Assembly: GCA_037478835.1 (NCBI GenBank) | Contig: JBBFLV010000010.1 | Coordinates: 1 to 64,000 of the forward strand | Source of the DNA: 630D-37 sp037478835 | GTDB lineage: Bacteria > Chloroflexota > Anaerolineae > Anaerolineales > Villigracilaceae | Direction: 5' to 3' | DNA length: 64,000 bases | Notes under the pieces: generated by a model | Database searches by the model: none | What the model was told of the DNA's origin: nothing | The model's input: only the letters and a program-made list of their open reading frames with translations | Part shown: in pieces, positions 8,782-18,800 of the stretch | How the letters are laid out: every line of letters begins with the position of its first letter | Numbering within the stretch: position 1 is the first letter of the stretch | Position numbers and translations under genes: made by a program

Positions 8782-9836
8782 GCCTCTTTTCCCGTTTGCG
8801 CTCCCAGGCGTTCAACATCCTGAGCTGGGGAATCACGCTGATCCTGATCGCCGCCATGCTCGGCTTCGCCTTCTGGTGGACCCAACGGGCAGACACTGCC
8901 CAAGCCGCCATGCCCCAACCCACCTCAGAACCGGCCAAAGCACCTGCCAATCTCCCCCTCCCTTCGCTTTCTAGCGTCGCTTCTTTCCCCGGCATCGAGC
9001 GCCAAATTCAGCTGAAGACGAATATCCCGGAACGTCCGCGCTATTACGCCACGAAATACACCGTCGTGCGGGGTGATTCCGTCTTCGGCATCGCCAAAAA
9101 GTTCAACCTGAAACCGGATACCATCCTCTGGGCCAACTACGATGTGCTCAAAGATGACCCCCACAGCCTAAAACCGGGACAGGTGCTGACCATTCCACCG
9201 ACCGACGGCATTTACTACCAATGGCAGGAAAACGATACGCTCGAGGGAGTAGCGAAAAAATTCAAAGCCACCGTGGATGATATTCTCAACTGGCCGGGCA
9301 ATCAAATCGATCTTGCCAATCCGACGATCAAAGCCGGCACTTGGGTGATGATCCCCGGCGGCGAACGCGAATACATCCAGTGGCTCATCCCAACCGTCGC
9401 CCGTGGTTCTTCGGGCACCTCAAACGTCGGTGGAGCACAATGCCCCGGCGGAGCGGTCGGGAGCGGAAACTTTCTCTGGCCGGCGGATAATCACTACCTT
9501 TCCGGTAACGATTACTGGTCGGGTCACCTGGGCATTGATATTGCCGCCGGCGAAGGAGCCCCGGTCTATGCCGCCGATTCCGGCGTCGTCACGATGGCGC
9601 AGGGCGGCTGGAACTATGGCTATGGCAACGTGATCCAGATCGATCACGGCAACGGCTATAGCACCCTCTACGCCCACCTGAGCGTGATCGGCGTAAGGGT
9701 CTGCCAAAGCGTCAGCGCCGGACAGTGGATCGGCAGCGCCGGGAACACCGGCAATTCCTTCGGCGCCCACCTGCACTTTGAAGTGCGCCTGAACGGTGGT
9801 TTCATCAATCCCTGGTACGTCTTACCACCCCCTTAA
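8778..9836 (+). CDS. Membrane-anchored LysM/M23 peptidoglycan endopeptidase
   Basis: This is a wall-remodelling metallopeptidase. The 352-residue product has a membrane anchor (about 16-35) and a Pro/Ala linker. A canonical LysM domain spans about 94-140 (YTVVRGDSVFGIAKKF), and a second, weaker one spans about 146-193. The C-terminal M23 domain has its zinc and catalytic residues in place: H250-x3-D254 and H331-L-H333. It therefore should be active, unlike degenerate LytM activators. Its ATG overlaps the rho stop. A paralogue of the same architecture is encoded at 57765-58988, with near-identical spacing (LysM, LysM-like, MIPGG/VIPGG, M23). Confidence 0.93.
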   Translation: MSLFSRLRSQAFNILSWGITLILIAAMLGFAFWWTQRADTAQAAMPQPTSEPAKAPANLPLPSLSSVASFPGIERQIQLKTNIPERPRYYATKYTVVRGDSVFGIAKKFNLKPDTILWANYDVLKDDPHSLKPGQVLTIPPTDGIYYQWQENDTLEGVAKKFKATVDDILNWPGNQIDLANPTIKAGTWVMIPGGEREYIQWLIPTVARGSSGTSNVGGAQCPGGAVGSGNFLWPADNHYLSGNDYWSGHLGIDIAAGEGAPVYAADSGVVTMAQGGWNYGYGNVIQIDHGNGYSTLYAHLSVIGVRVCQSVSAGQWIGSAGNTGNSFGAHLHFEVRLNGGFINPWYVLPPP

Positions 9837-9842
9837 ACCGGG

Positions 9843-10631
9843 ATGGCTTCTCTCCTGGACTTATCCCCCATCCTTAGCGGTTTGCCCATCCCGGCCTGGC
9901 GCGCCTTTGCGCAGATCGGATCAACGAACGACGAAGCCCTGCGCTGGGCCGAAGCCGGCGCCGCCGACCTAAGCTTGGTGCTCGCAGAAGAACAAACGGC
10001 GGGGCGCGGCCGACTAGGCCGTAGCTGGTACACACCATCGGGCGCCGCCTTGGCCGTAAGCTTGATCCTGCGTCCCCGTCCGGCCGAGCAGCGCTGGCCG
10101 GCGCGGCTCACCGCCCTGGCCGCCTTGGCCCTCGTCCAGGTGATCCGGGCACAGGCTCCGTCGCTTGAAGTCGGGATCAAATGGCCGAACGACGTGCTGG
10201 TGAACGAGAAGAAAGTCGCCGGCGTGCTGGTTGAAGCGCTTTGGCAAGGCGATCAACCCCAAGCCTTCATCTTGGGCATGGGCGTGAACGTGCTCAAAGC
10301 CGCCCGACCGCCGCTTTCCGAGCAGGCCTTCCCGGCGACCACGCTGGAAGATGAAATGGGCGAACCGCCCGGACGCGATCGCCTGCTGCGCGCCTGGCTG
10401 GAAGCTTTATTGAGCTGGCGCGCGCGGCTGGGAGAGCCCACTTTCCTCCAAGCTTGGGAGCAGGCCATGCTCTGGCGCGGGCGAATGCTCGAGGTCCAAA
10501 GCGGTGACGGGCAAACGCTGACAGGGCGTTGGATCGGCCTGGAAGCGGACGGTCGCCTCCGCCTGCAAACCGCCGAGGGAATCCATTCCCTGCCTTTTGG
10601 TGAGGTGCAGTTGCGCCCCCACCCATCCTGA
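9843..10631 (+). CDS. birA: Biotin--[acetyl-CoA-carboxylase] ligase
   Basis: The enzyme activates biotin as biotinyl-AMP and transfers it to biotin carboxyl carrier proteins. The 262-residue product has the catalytic core with GSTNDEA (about 26-32), the biotin/ATP loop GRGRLGRSW (54-62) and KWPNDVLV (113-120). A C-terminal SH3-like BPL_C domain is present (about 218-258). There is no N-terminal winged-helix domain, so this is a monofunctional ligase and not a biotin-operon repressor. The start lies six bases after the M23 gene stop with no clear Shine-Dalgarno sequence, suggesting translational coupling. Confidence 0.94.
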   Translation: MASLLDLSPILSGLPIPAWRAFAQIGSTNDEALRWAEAGAADLSLVLAEEQTAGRGRLGRSWYTPSGAALAVSLILRPRPAEQRWPARLTALAALALVQVIRAQAPSLEVGIKWPNDVLVNEKKVAGVLVEALWQGDQPQAFILGMGVNVLKAARPPLSEQAFPATTLEDEMGEPPGRDRLLRAWLEALLSWRARLGEPTFLQAWEQAMLWRGRMLEVQSGDGQTLTGRWIGLEADGRLRLQTAEGIHSLPFGEVQLRPHPS

Positions 10632-10648
10632 TCGCCACGAGGGATACC

Positions 10649-10864
10649 ATGTTTGACAGTCTCAGAGATCAGACTTCCTTTGAATTCGAGGACGAGGTAG
10701 AAGACCTGCTACCCCAGGAAAAAGCGGCCACTCCCCTCCCCTCTCGCCCCTTTCTCGGCATCACTCCCCAGCAGCGTTTCATCCTCTCGGTGCTGTTCTT
10801 CCTGACCGTTTGCTCGGTCGGTGGCCTGCTCCTGCTGATCACCGGTCGATTTTGGCTGTTTTGA
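10649..10864 (+). CDS. Small membrane protein, 71 aa
   Basis: The N-terminal 35 residues are acidic and polar (FEFEDEVEDLLPQE), followed by one hydrophobic segment at about 47-67 ending in the short tail RFWLF. GAGGG lies eight bases before the ATG. No family is recognised. It sits 17 bases after birA on the same strand and is the last gene of that run. A weak inverted repeat (AGCCTTT ... AAAGGCT, 10875-10909) lies between it and the convergent helicase gene. Confidence 0.65.
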   Translation: MFDSLRDQTSFEFEDEVEDLLPQEKAATPLPSRPFLGITPQQRFILSVLFFLTVCSVGGLLLLITGRFWLF

Positions 10865-10900
10865 GCACCTGCTCAGCCTTTGCAATAGCCATCATTCATC

Positions 10901-13900
10901 CTAAAGGCTAGTAATAAGAAATTGGGCTAAAAAATCCCGTGCCAGACCACGACGCAGGTCTTCGTGACAGAACTGGTTATAGTAGTTGCGCAGGCACTGA
11001 TAGCAACTGGTCTCCTCGCCGCACTCGCAGCGGGCAACCTTTCGCCAGGCAGCCTGGAACACTGGAACGGGGGTGTCAATTATACGCCGTACGAGCGCCG
11101 CACCGCCAGGGACCTCGTCGAACAAGACCAGCGCGGGGCTGGGACTGCCGGGATAGGGATACAGAGTGCCATTTAGGTTATCCCTCGGGATGCCCAGGGC
11201 CTCGCTGGCCCCCTCCAGCAGGGCGTAGAGGACCGAGAGCCACAGTTCCCGGTCGCTTCGCCAGGCCAGGGGGCCAGAAAACTGCAATTCCAGGACGTCG
11301 GTCACGAATTCATGCCCCAGGTGGAAGGTCTCCACTGTGCCGTTGCACCCGCGACCGGATCGGGGGTTGGTATGGCCAGATGCGGGGCGGGACCGACGGG
11401 ACCGTTCCTCAACAGGAGCCGGAATCACCGGAGCCGCCCACCCACAGGCGGTGCAGACCCGAAAACCGGCTCCCCACAGGCCACTGTTGACCAACGCCAA
11501 TTTCCCGTACCGGGAGTAGCGCCAGGAAACCCGAAGGTCGGGGCGCGAGAGAACGGTCACCTCTTCCAGAAGCCCGGGAGTGCGCTGATATTCGGCAAAG
11601 TACGGCCGGGTGGCGTAGAAACGTTCCGGACGGTCTTCCCCCGGCTCCATCGTCTCCTGCGCGGCCAGGAAGCCAAATTCAGGAATGAGAAAACGGCCGC
11701 GCAGTCGGTGCCTGCCGGAGAACAGATCGGCCCCGCAAGCGGCGCAATGCTTCTGGTCCAGCCGCTCCGGAGCGCGGTGGTAACGGTGGCATTCGGGACA
11801 GACGGCGTACTCAAAGACCTGCCACTCCCGCCCCGGCAGTTTGTAGATGCCCGCCGACGTCCAGACCCGTTTGGCCGCCACCACCTGCCCGCCCGGGGCG
11901 TACTCGGCAATGGCGACGCGCAGGTCCCGCTGCAACTCCACCCGCGACGCCTCGGAGTCCGGGACATGACCGATGCGCAGTTCCACCACATCGGTGGGAA
12001 AGCCGTACTTGGGTAGGACGTTGCGGGAGCCCAAGAAACCTAGCAATTCTCGGGAACGGACGGTTTCGGCAACGTGCTTGTAACGCTTTGCTTCGTCATA
12101 TTTCTCTTGGTCCGCCGCCTCTCGCTGTAGGTCCTTGTAGAGCTGCAGGTCTCCTGTGACTTCCTGCGCGGCGAGGTCGAGGATGCCGTCGCCCGACGCA
12201 CTGGTCAGGTGAGAGAGCCAGCCCCAATCGCGCAGTTCGAAATCGTCGTGCAGCGCACTAGGCACGATGCGAACCAGCGCTTCGGCGACCGTCCGGGGCC
12301 GCTGGGCGATGTACGTCCGCAGAAGGTCTGGGCCGGAGGGGCCGCTGGCCGGAGCGAAGAAATCCCCCACCGTCTTGAAAAGGCGACCGTGCTCATCCCG
12401 TGCCCAGCGAAAAAAGGCGGCCAGGAGGACGGAGTGGACATGACGACGGACAATTTTCTCGTTCTCCACCACCACCATCGGCGGGCGGATGTGGCCCGAA
12501 ATCAGACGATACGGGTCGCTGTAATAGCTGAGGTCGTGGGAGCGCCGCTGAGCATAGGTCAATACCACTGCGACCGTGTCAGTCCGGCGGCCTGCCCGAC
12601 CGGCTCGCTGGAGATAATTGGCCGTTGTCGGCGGGACGTTGCGCATCAGGACGGCCTGCAGACTGCCCAGGTCCACGCCGAGTTCAAAAGTAGTGGAACA
12701 ACTAAGCAGATTGATCTCGCCACCGATAAACCGCTCCTGTATCCGACCAGCCTCCTCTGGGCGCCACTGAGCCGTGTGCTCCTCGGCCCGAAGCGGGATC
12801 GGCTGAAGGTGGGAATACAGGTAGCGATAGTGATTTGCCTGCCACACCGGGTCATCGGCCGGAATTGCCTCCAGGGTGCCATCACAGCCGTAGGTGGGAC
12901 AGACGCCACGCAGGTTGACCGACGAGACCGCTTGGCATCGGTTGCAGCGGTAGAGGGTCACGGGTTGTACTTCAGCAATCACCGGCACCCATTCCCACAG
13001 GCGGTAATTCAGATGATGAACGACACCGGTGCGGGGACGGTTTTCTGCCACGATGTGGGTACGCCAGGAACCACCGGGGTTTGTCAGATATTGCCAGAGC
13101 CCCAGGAGGGTCTCGCGGGCAATGTCGCTGCGCACCTTCTCATCCAGGGAGGAGGTGCGGGCCAGCACGCGCGTCAGGAAATCCAGCCGTCGGTTGCCGC
13201 CGCGGGAGGGAAGCCAGCCGAAAATACCGAGTCGCTCATCGCCACCCCGCTCCCGGAGGAAGAATTCCCGGTTGCGCGGCGCAAAGGCCAGGTCCCGCGG
13301 GTCCACTCCCTCCGGATACGTGACGGCCCCCTGACGGCGCAGGCCGTCCAGAAGGACCTGAATCAGACCCCAGACCTCCTGAGGGGTCAGGTTCCAGGGA
13401 GGCCGGAGGAGCGGTTCCGGGGGAGACCATCCGGGGGGTGGGACCAGGCGGTACGTCAGGAGGCCCAGCCCTTCTAGCCCCTGGCGGTAGTCCAGTGCGA
13501 TGAATTCCTGCATCAACCAGGTGCGGACGATGCGCTGACGCTCGTCGTACCCCTGTTCCGGCGAGAAGACGTCGGCCGCTTCCGCCTGCCGGAGGACCCG
13601 CCCGGTCAGGTCATCCAGGCGCAACCGACCGGCACGCCCGGCCTCGTCCTCCAGAAGCGCCTTGAAAATGAGACGGCGGCGAAGGATGCGGTGGTACGTG
13701 TTCTCCATATACGGGGCGAAGAAGGCGGCATCCTGGCGGCTATCGGAGAAGGTGAGGAGTTTGCGACCGGCGCCGGGAAGGCCCTGCCGGAGGCTTTCCG
13801 GAACGGGCGGAAGCAACTGGTAGAGGGAAGTGGCCAAGACGGCGACAGGGGCATCGCTGCTGGTGAGGAAGCGGAAAACGGCACCGGTGGGGTTTCTGGC

Positions 13901-15799
13901 GCCGCACATCAGACAGTGGTGCAGCGCCATTTCCTGTTTTTTCTGCCGGACCCGATACACCCGCACCGGTGATTCCGCACATCCACAGGTGGATGTCCCT
14001 CTCTCCGCGGGGGTCAACCTGGCACACCGGGGGCAGAGGAGATAAGGCTCCGCCCCTTCTTCTTCCAGCGCGTCCAGGCTCTCCCCCGCGGCAACGGCTT
14101 CGTCTTCGTCCGGCTGGAGGACCCGGTCGCCGAGGACGAAGTAGCTCAGTCCTCGTTCTCTCTCGTCCTGAAGCGTGCTGACCTTGAGGTATCCCCCTTC
14201 TTCCTTCCCCACCAGGTAGGCCGTCCCGCAGCGGGGACATGCGGCCAGTTCAAAGACCCGGGCACCACAGTGGGGGCACTCCTCCCGGCGGGTGAGGAAC
14301 AGCATCGGTTCTATTGTCCGGTTGCTTCCCTGCCGGTGGGCGGCCTCGTTCAGGCAGAGAAATGCGCCCTCCAGCGCGCGGGCGAAGAGATGATAACGGG
14401 TGGGGAGGAGAGGCACCTCATCTTCCCCCAGGCGCGCCCGTACCCCCAGGTCCACCAGCCGGATGAGCGACTCCAGGCCGTCTTCGGGAGCATCGGGAAA
14501 CACCGCCGGGGCCAGTTCCGCCAGGTCACGGGGTTGGTCCAGTTCCCTGCGCAGGCGGTGGATTCGGGCATCCCCTTTCAGGAGGTGGTACAGGAAACAG
14601 GTCGGCCGCTGGTCCGGCGATGCCTGAAGGCACTGCTGCAAGGCGGCATCCACCACCGGCGCCGGGGCTCCGGCCTCTACGGCCAGGGAGCGAAGGGTCT
14701 CCGGCAACGGTTTTTTCTCCAATGCGTCGCCCAGGACGGCATAGAGCCATGGGGAACCCTCGCCCCAGGGCTGCCCCAGCGCGGCCGCCGATTCCCTTTC
14801 CGCCTCCACCACATCCTGGCGGGCAGGGTCGTCTTCTACCCACTCAAAGCGTTCGCCGAAAATCTCGGCAGCGAAACGGGCGATGGCGGGGAAGTCCTCT
14901 CGCCCGCGCCCCAGCGTGGCGCTGGTGGCGATACAGCGCAGTCGCCCCGGTTCACTCCGGACCACCCGGTCCTTCAGCCGCCGGAGGAGCATGGCGACCT
15001 CTATTCCCTCCGCGCCGTCGTAGATATGGGCCTCGTCCAGGACGATGAAGCGCCAGAAACGGCCCGTATCGCCGTCAAAGAATTCGCAGTCCTGGGGCCG
15101 GAGGAGGAGGTACTCCAGCATCGCGTAGTTGGTGAGCAGGATATGAGGCGGGCGCCGGCGCATCTGCTGACGGCTGAGCAACTCGTTGGGAATGCGGGGC
15201 TCACCGGGGAACTGCTCCCGGAAACGGGCTTCCGCCCTGCTGTCTTCCTCCTCGGTTTCGCCGGTGTACCGGCCGAAGGTGATGGCCGGGAAGTGGCCCA
15301 GAACGCGCCGCAGGCGGCGCAACTGGTCGTTGGCCAACGCGTTCATCGGGTAGAGCAACAGCGCCCGCACGCCTGGCTGCGAGAGCGTTCCCGCCTCTTG
15401 CTCCCGAAGGAGATGGTCCAGAATGGGGATGAGAAACGATTCTGTCTTGCCGCTACCGGTTCCGGTGACGATGACCACATTCCGCCTCCCGACGACGATT
15501 TTCTCCACCGCCCGCTCCTGATGTAGGTAGAGGGGCCGATCTATCGGCAGCGCATCCGAACAGAGAGAGCGAAACCCTGCATGCAGGACGCCGTCCTGGA
15601 CCAGTTGTCCGATCGTCCGCCCGGTCCGAAAGGGGGCAGCGGCTTCAAGAATGGGGCCGCGGGTCAGAAAATCGGGCGCCGAGAGCGCTTGACGGAACTG
15701 TCGCCGCAATTCTTCGTTGCGGAAGAAGTAAATCGTGCTCAGGTAACGGATGTAATCCTGGCGGATTCGTTCAGCTGTCTCTAGCGGATGAAGACGCAT
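10901..15799 (-). CDS. Giant DEAH helicase with zinc clusters and DUF1998-like C-terminus (candidate defence helicase)
   Basis: The product is 1632 residues. Motor domain 1 has Walker A GTGSGKT (113-119), motif Ia LLLYPMNALANDQ (about 148-160), DEAH (255-258) and motif III ATSAT (about 291-295). Several zinc-binding clusters follow: ECPHCG...CPRCG, LCPRC...CGC, HHCLMCG and RCNRC...CPTYGC. Motor domain 2 has STTFELGVDLGSL and NYLQRAGRAGRR. The C-terminal third has another CPEC...CAAC knuckle, then a DUF1998/MZB-like region with CTACGW...GCNG and a final CECGEETSCYQCLRNYY cluster. This is the layout of DUF1998 helicases such as MrfA/YprA and the far larger DruE of Druantia systems. The start has a perfect GAGGAGG. 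It lies 20 bases behind the 1203-residue gene, so the pair is surely one transcript. The helicase call is firm; a defence role is inference. Confidence 0.92.
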   Translation of the reverse strand: MRLHPLETAERIRQDYIRYLSTIYFFRNEELRRQFRQALSAPDFLTRGPILEAAAPFRTGRTIGQLVQDGVLHAGFRSLCSDALPIDRPLYLHQERAVEKIVVGRRNVVIVTGTGSGKTESFLIPILDHLLREQEAGTLSQPGVRALLLYPMNALANDQLRRLRRVLGHFPAITFGRYTGETEEEDSRAEARFREQFPGEPRIPNELLSRQQMRRRPPHILLTNYAMLEYLLLRPQDCEFFDGDTGRFWRFIVLDEAHIYDGAEGIEVAMLLRRLKDRVVRSEPGRLRCIATSATLGRGREDFPAIARFAAEIFGERFEWVEDDPARQDVVEAERESAAALGQPWGEGSPWLYAVLGDALEKKPLPETLRSLAVEAGAPAPVVDAALQQCLQASPDQRPTCFLYHLLKGDARIHRLRRELDQPRDLAELAPAVFPDAPEDGLESLIRLVDLGVRARLGEDEVPLLPTRYHLFARALEGAFLCLNEAAHRQGSNRTIEPMLFLTRREECPHCGARVFELAACPRCGTAYLVGKEEGGYLKVSTLQDERERGLSYFVLGDRVLQPDEDEAVAAGESLDALEEEGAEPYLLCPRCARLTPAERGTSTCGCAESPVRVYRVRQKKQEMALHHCLMCGARNPTGAVFRFLTSSDAPVAVLATSLYQLLPPVPESLRQGLPGAGRKLLTFSDSRQDAAFFAPYMENTYHRILRRRLIFKALLEDEAGRAGRLRLDDLTGRVLRQAEAADVFSPEQGYDERQRIVRTWLMQEFIALDYRQGLEGLGLLTYRLVPPPGWSPPEPLLRPPWNLTPQEVWGLIQVLLDGLRRQGAVTYPEGVDPRDLAFAPRNREFFLRERGGDERLGIFGWLPSRGGNRRLDFLTRVLARTSSLDEKVRSDIARETLLGLWQYLTNPGGSWRTHIVAENRPRTGVVHHLNYRLWEWVPVIAEVQPVTLYRCNRCQAVSSVNLRGVCPTYGCDGTLEAIPADDPVWQANHYRYLYSHLQPIPLRAEEHTAQWRPEEAGRIQERFIGGEINLLSCSTTFELGVDLGSLQAVLMRNVPPTTANYLQRAGRAGRRTDTVAVVLTYAQRRSHDLSYYSDPYRLISGHIRPPMVVVENEKIVRRHVHSVLLAAFFRWARDEHGRLFKTVGDFFAPASGPSGPDLLRTYIAQRPRTVAEALVRIVPSALHDDFELRDWGWLSHLTSASGDGILDLAAQEVTGDLQLYKDLQREAADQEKYDEAKRYKHVAETVRSRELLGFLGSRNVLPKYGFPTDVVELRIGHVPDSEASRVELQRDLRVAIAEYAPGGQVVAAKRVWTSAGIYKLPGREWQVFEYAVCPECHRYHRAPERLDQKHCAACGADLFSGRHRLRGRFLIPEFGFLAAQETMEPGEDRPERFYATRPYFAEYQRTPGLLEEVTVLSRPDLRVSWRYSRYGKLALVNSGLWGAGFRVCTACGWAAPVIPAPVEERSRRSRPASGHTNPRSGRGCNGTVETFHLGHEFVTDVLELQFSGPLAWRSDRELWLSVLYALLEGASEALGIPRDNLNGTLYPYPGSPSPALVLFDEVPGGAALVRRIIDTPVPVFQAAWRKVARCECGEETSCYQCLRNYYNQFCHEDLRRGLARDFLAQFLITSL

Positions 15800-15819
15800 T
15801 ATTACCTCCTCAGCACCTT

Positions 15820-18800
15820 CTATACCCAGGGATTCTGTGGCATTCGAAAGACAAACTTCATGGGAATTGTTTGCTGCAACCTTGTAATCTTTTCTACCCT
15901 ATAAGAGGGCCCTATCCCTTCATGGGCACTTCTGTTGTGCTCACTGACGATCAGATGGGGATTGGTAGTAGCAAACTGTTCACATTTAGTGCACACATAA
16001 ATTTCCTTTACTCCCTGAAAAATAAGCATACCGGTATCCAAGTCTATAATGATCTCCTCTGAATGGGCTGACTCATGTGCCCGCAGAAGCACTCGGAGCT
16101 GCAGGCCTGGCTCGGGGGCTGAGACAATAAAGTACTCTCTTCGGGTTCCATCAGCCGCTTCTATTCGCTTCACCTCCCCCCATCCAGCTGCACAACGAAC
16201 CCAATGCCCCGGCCGCACAAGGACGCTCGGCACCCGGTCCGGACATTGCTGTTCCAAGCTTTCCAACAGGCGAAGCACCATCGGATTCGGCAAGGCTTTC
16301 AGCAATCCTTGAACACTCATAGGAAGTGATTTTTCTAGGATATCAAGCGCCTCTTTTTCGGAAATACTTCCATCTAGAAACCACCGGATGATGGCTTGGA
16401 TTCCTTGCAGGTGCTCACGCCGAAGAAGTTCGATTGCGGCCTGGAAACGCACTGATGGATCATCTGCTGCCAATAGAAGTTCACAGGTCTCGGTGGACCA
16501 CTGAAAAGAGGGGGGTAATTCCTTCAGGTACTCCCGGTAGAGTGCATTAGCCGGAGTGTCGTGCTGCAGCAGATCCAGTACCTGCTGAATCCGTTGGACG
16601 GCAGCCATCTTCATCCGCGTTGGGCCTTCCAGGTCGGGTTTGCCGACTATGGAACGGACAAATGCCAGCATATACCGGACTTCCGCCTCGCCTAATCTCT
16701 CATACAAATGCTCGTAACACCATTTGAGTGCCTGATCCGCCAGGTGTTGCTGGCCCCAATCCTGCCGGATTAGAGCTGTTTCCAGGGCTAATGGGAACGA
16801 TAGTCCCTCTTTTAGGGCCTGGCGCTGAAGCTCCTGCAGACGTAAAATGACAGCATGAGGCGGGAGCAACACTGATGGAATAATTGGGTCTGTTAAGGAA
16901 GGGGGCAGCGAGTCGGAACCAGCAGCCCAGGGATCGCGCACTCCGAATTCTAGCAGGTATCGCCCCGGCGGGAGTTGGATGGCCGGCAAGACACACCAAT
17001 ACTCACTAGTGGCGTCATCCGGAATGGAAATTTCCACCGGATCTTCCCAGGGCCGCCAGACGGGCCACAAACGGGCAAAGAGGCCACGAACCCGCACCGT
17101 CGTCTGCCAGCGCAGGCGCAGGTATACCCGGTCCCCTTTGTAAATTCCATCGGCTTGGGCTTGCTGAACATCGAATCGGCGGGTGATGTGAAGGACGGGA
17201 TAGGCCCTCTCCTCCTTCTTTCCGGGTATCCCCCGCAGGAGAAGGGAGAACGTCAGATGGGCAGACGAAGTGCGGCGGAGCGTATCCCGAAAGGCGGTCA
17301 GGTCAAAACGGAGATGGGAATGCCCACGACGGGGATGCCCTTTTTCCTCCTGCAGGCAAGCTTCCCCGTCCTCCAGGCGCAGGACAGCCTCTACGGGCCA
17401 GTCGGTGCCGCCGAAGAGGTCCACCAGGAGAAGCGGTTCCCGGCTTTGCTCAAGAGCATCCAGCGGAAGCGTCATCGGAATCATTCGCCATTCCGCGTTC
17501 GGCAATTGTTCCCGGTCCAAAACGACACGCCAGCGCAGACGACGGACAGGAACGGAAAGGGGAACAGAGACGGTTTCCCCGCTATCGGTCCGGCGGACGA
17601 ACTGCAGCGGGATTTCCACCCGCTCCGGCCTGGCGATAATCTCATAGAGGATGCGGTCCTTCTCTGATTCCAACATTGCGATCCTACAATGTGGGGTACC
17701 CGGCGAAAGTGTCACGATGGTGCGGGCATCGGTCTCCACCAAGATATGTGCCTCCTTTTCCGCATCATCTAGCAAATAGACGTCTTCGTGGCCACTCATC
17801 TCCATGGCCGGCAGGATGCGGAAGGATAGGTCGGCTTTAGACCCCAGGGGGCCGCGTAATTTCACCTGATACGTGCCCATCGGGGCACTCCCCAGGATGC
17901 TACCGAGGTCTAGAATGGCCACGTTCCCGGAGTGATCCAAATTCTCTGGTGAGCAGGAAACGTTCATTTCTGGGAGCGCCGGGCCTTCGTTACGAACTGT
18001 CACGGACCAGCGGCGGGGATGGAAGCCGGCGGGTAGTGGAATGCGCAGGCGAGGAGGGCGACCCACATAGAAGGGGGGACGGCCGTCGTCTATCAACAGG
18101 CGATGCTCTCCTTCTAGGGTGGGTTGATCCTGGTGGCCACGTCCCCAAATCGGGTATTCCCGAAGAATATCGCCCCAACGCACAATCAGGCGTTGCACCT
18201 GGGAGAGATCAAGTTCCTCACCGATGAACTCACTCCAACCGCCGGGTTGGCGCGGCAAGCGCTCTGTGATGCGAAGCGCATCGGGTGGCTCGGTCTCTAG
18301 GGTGACATCCGGCGTGCGAAGAAGCCACAGGCGAGTGGGTGGAAGATATTCCCGGTTTGGAAGTCTGCTCCCATCTGCGGGATAAAACCATAGAAGCGGA
18401 TAATCTTTCAAAAGTCCAGGAATTCGCCAACTACCAGGAAACGGGTCAAACCAGACGATGTATTCTGATGCCGGTGGGATGAGTGGAAGGCGAGCAGGCA
18501 CCGTTTTCCAAACATCCCCTTCCTGGTAGATCTCCACGGGGACACTCTCAGGTGCTTCTTTCTGTTCATCCCGATGAACTCTCCAGAAGATAGTCCGATC
18601 AGGCCTGGAAGCTGGGACAGGTTGGGACGGCAAGTATAAGAATACCCCATCTCCCCAGGGATCCAGAGAGAGAATCGGGCTCCGATAAGCCGTCCTTCTG
18701 TGTAGGACATGCCGGGCCTCTCCCTTAAGCCAGGCCTGATATTCTTCTACCACGCGAGAGGGCAATCCCACCTCCTCCGGTGAGGGGGTCTCCCCCGTCT

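Noticed and set aside
12209..15526. Long plus-strand open frames opposite the helicase gene
   Set aside because: They lack ribosome sites, have Arg/Pro/Gly-rich composition and mirror a well-supported minus-strand gene.
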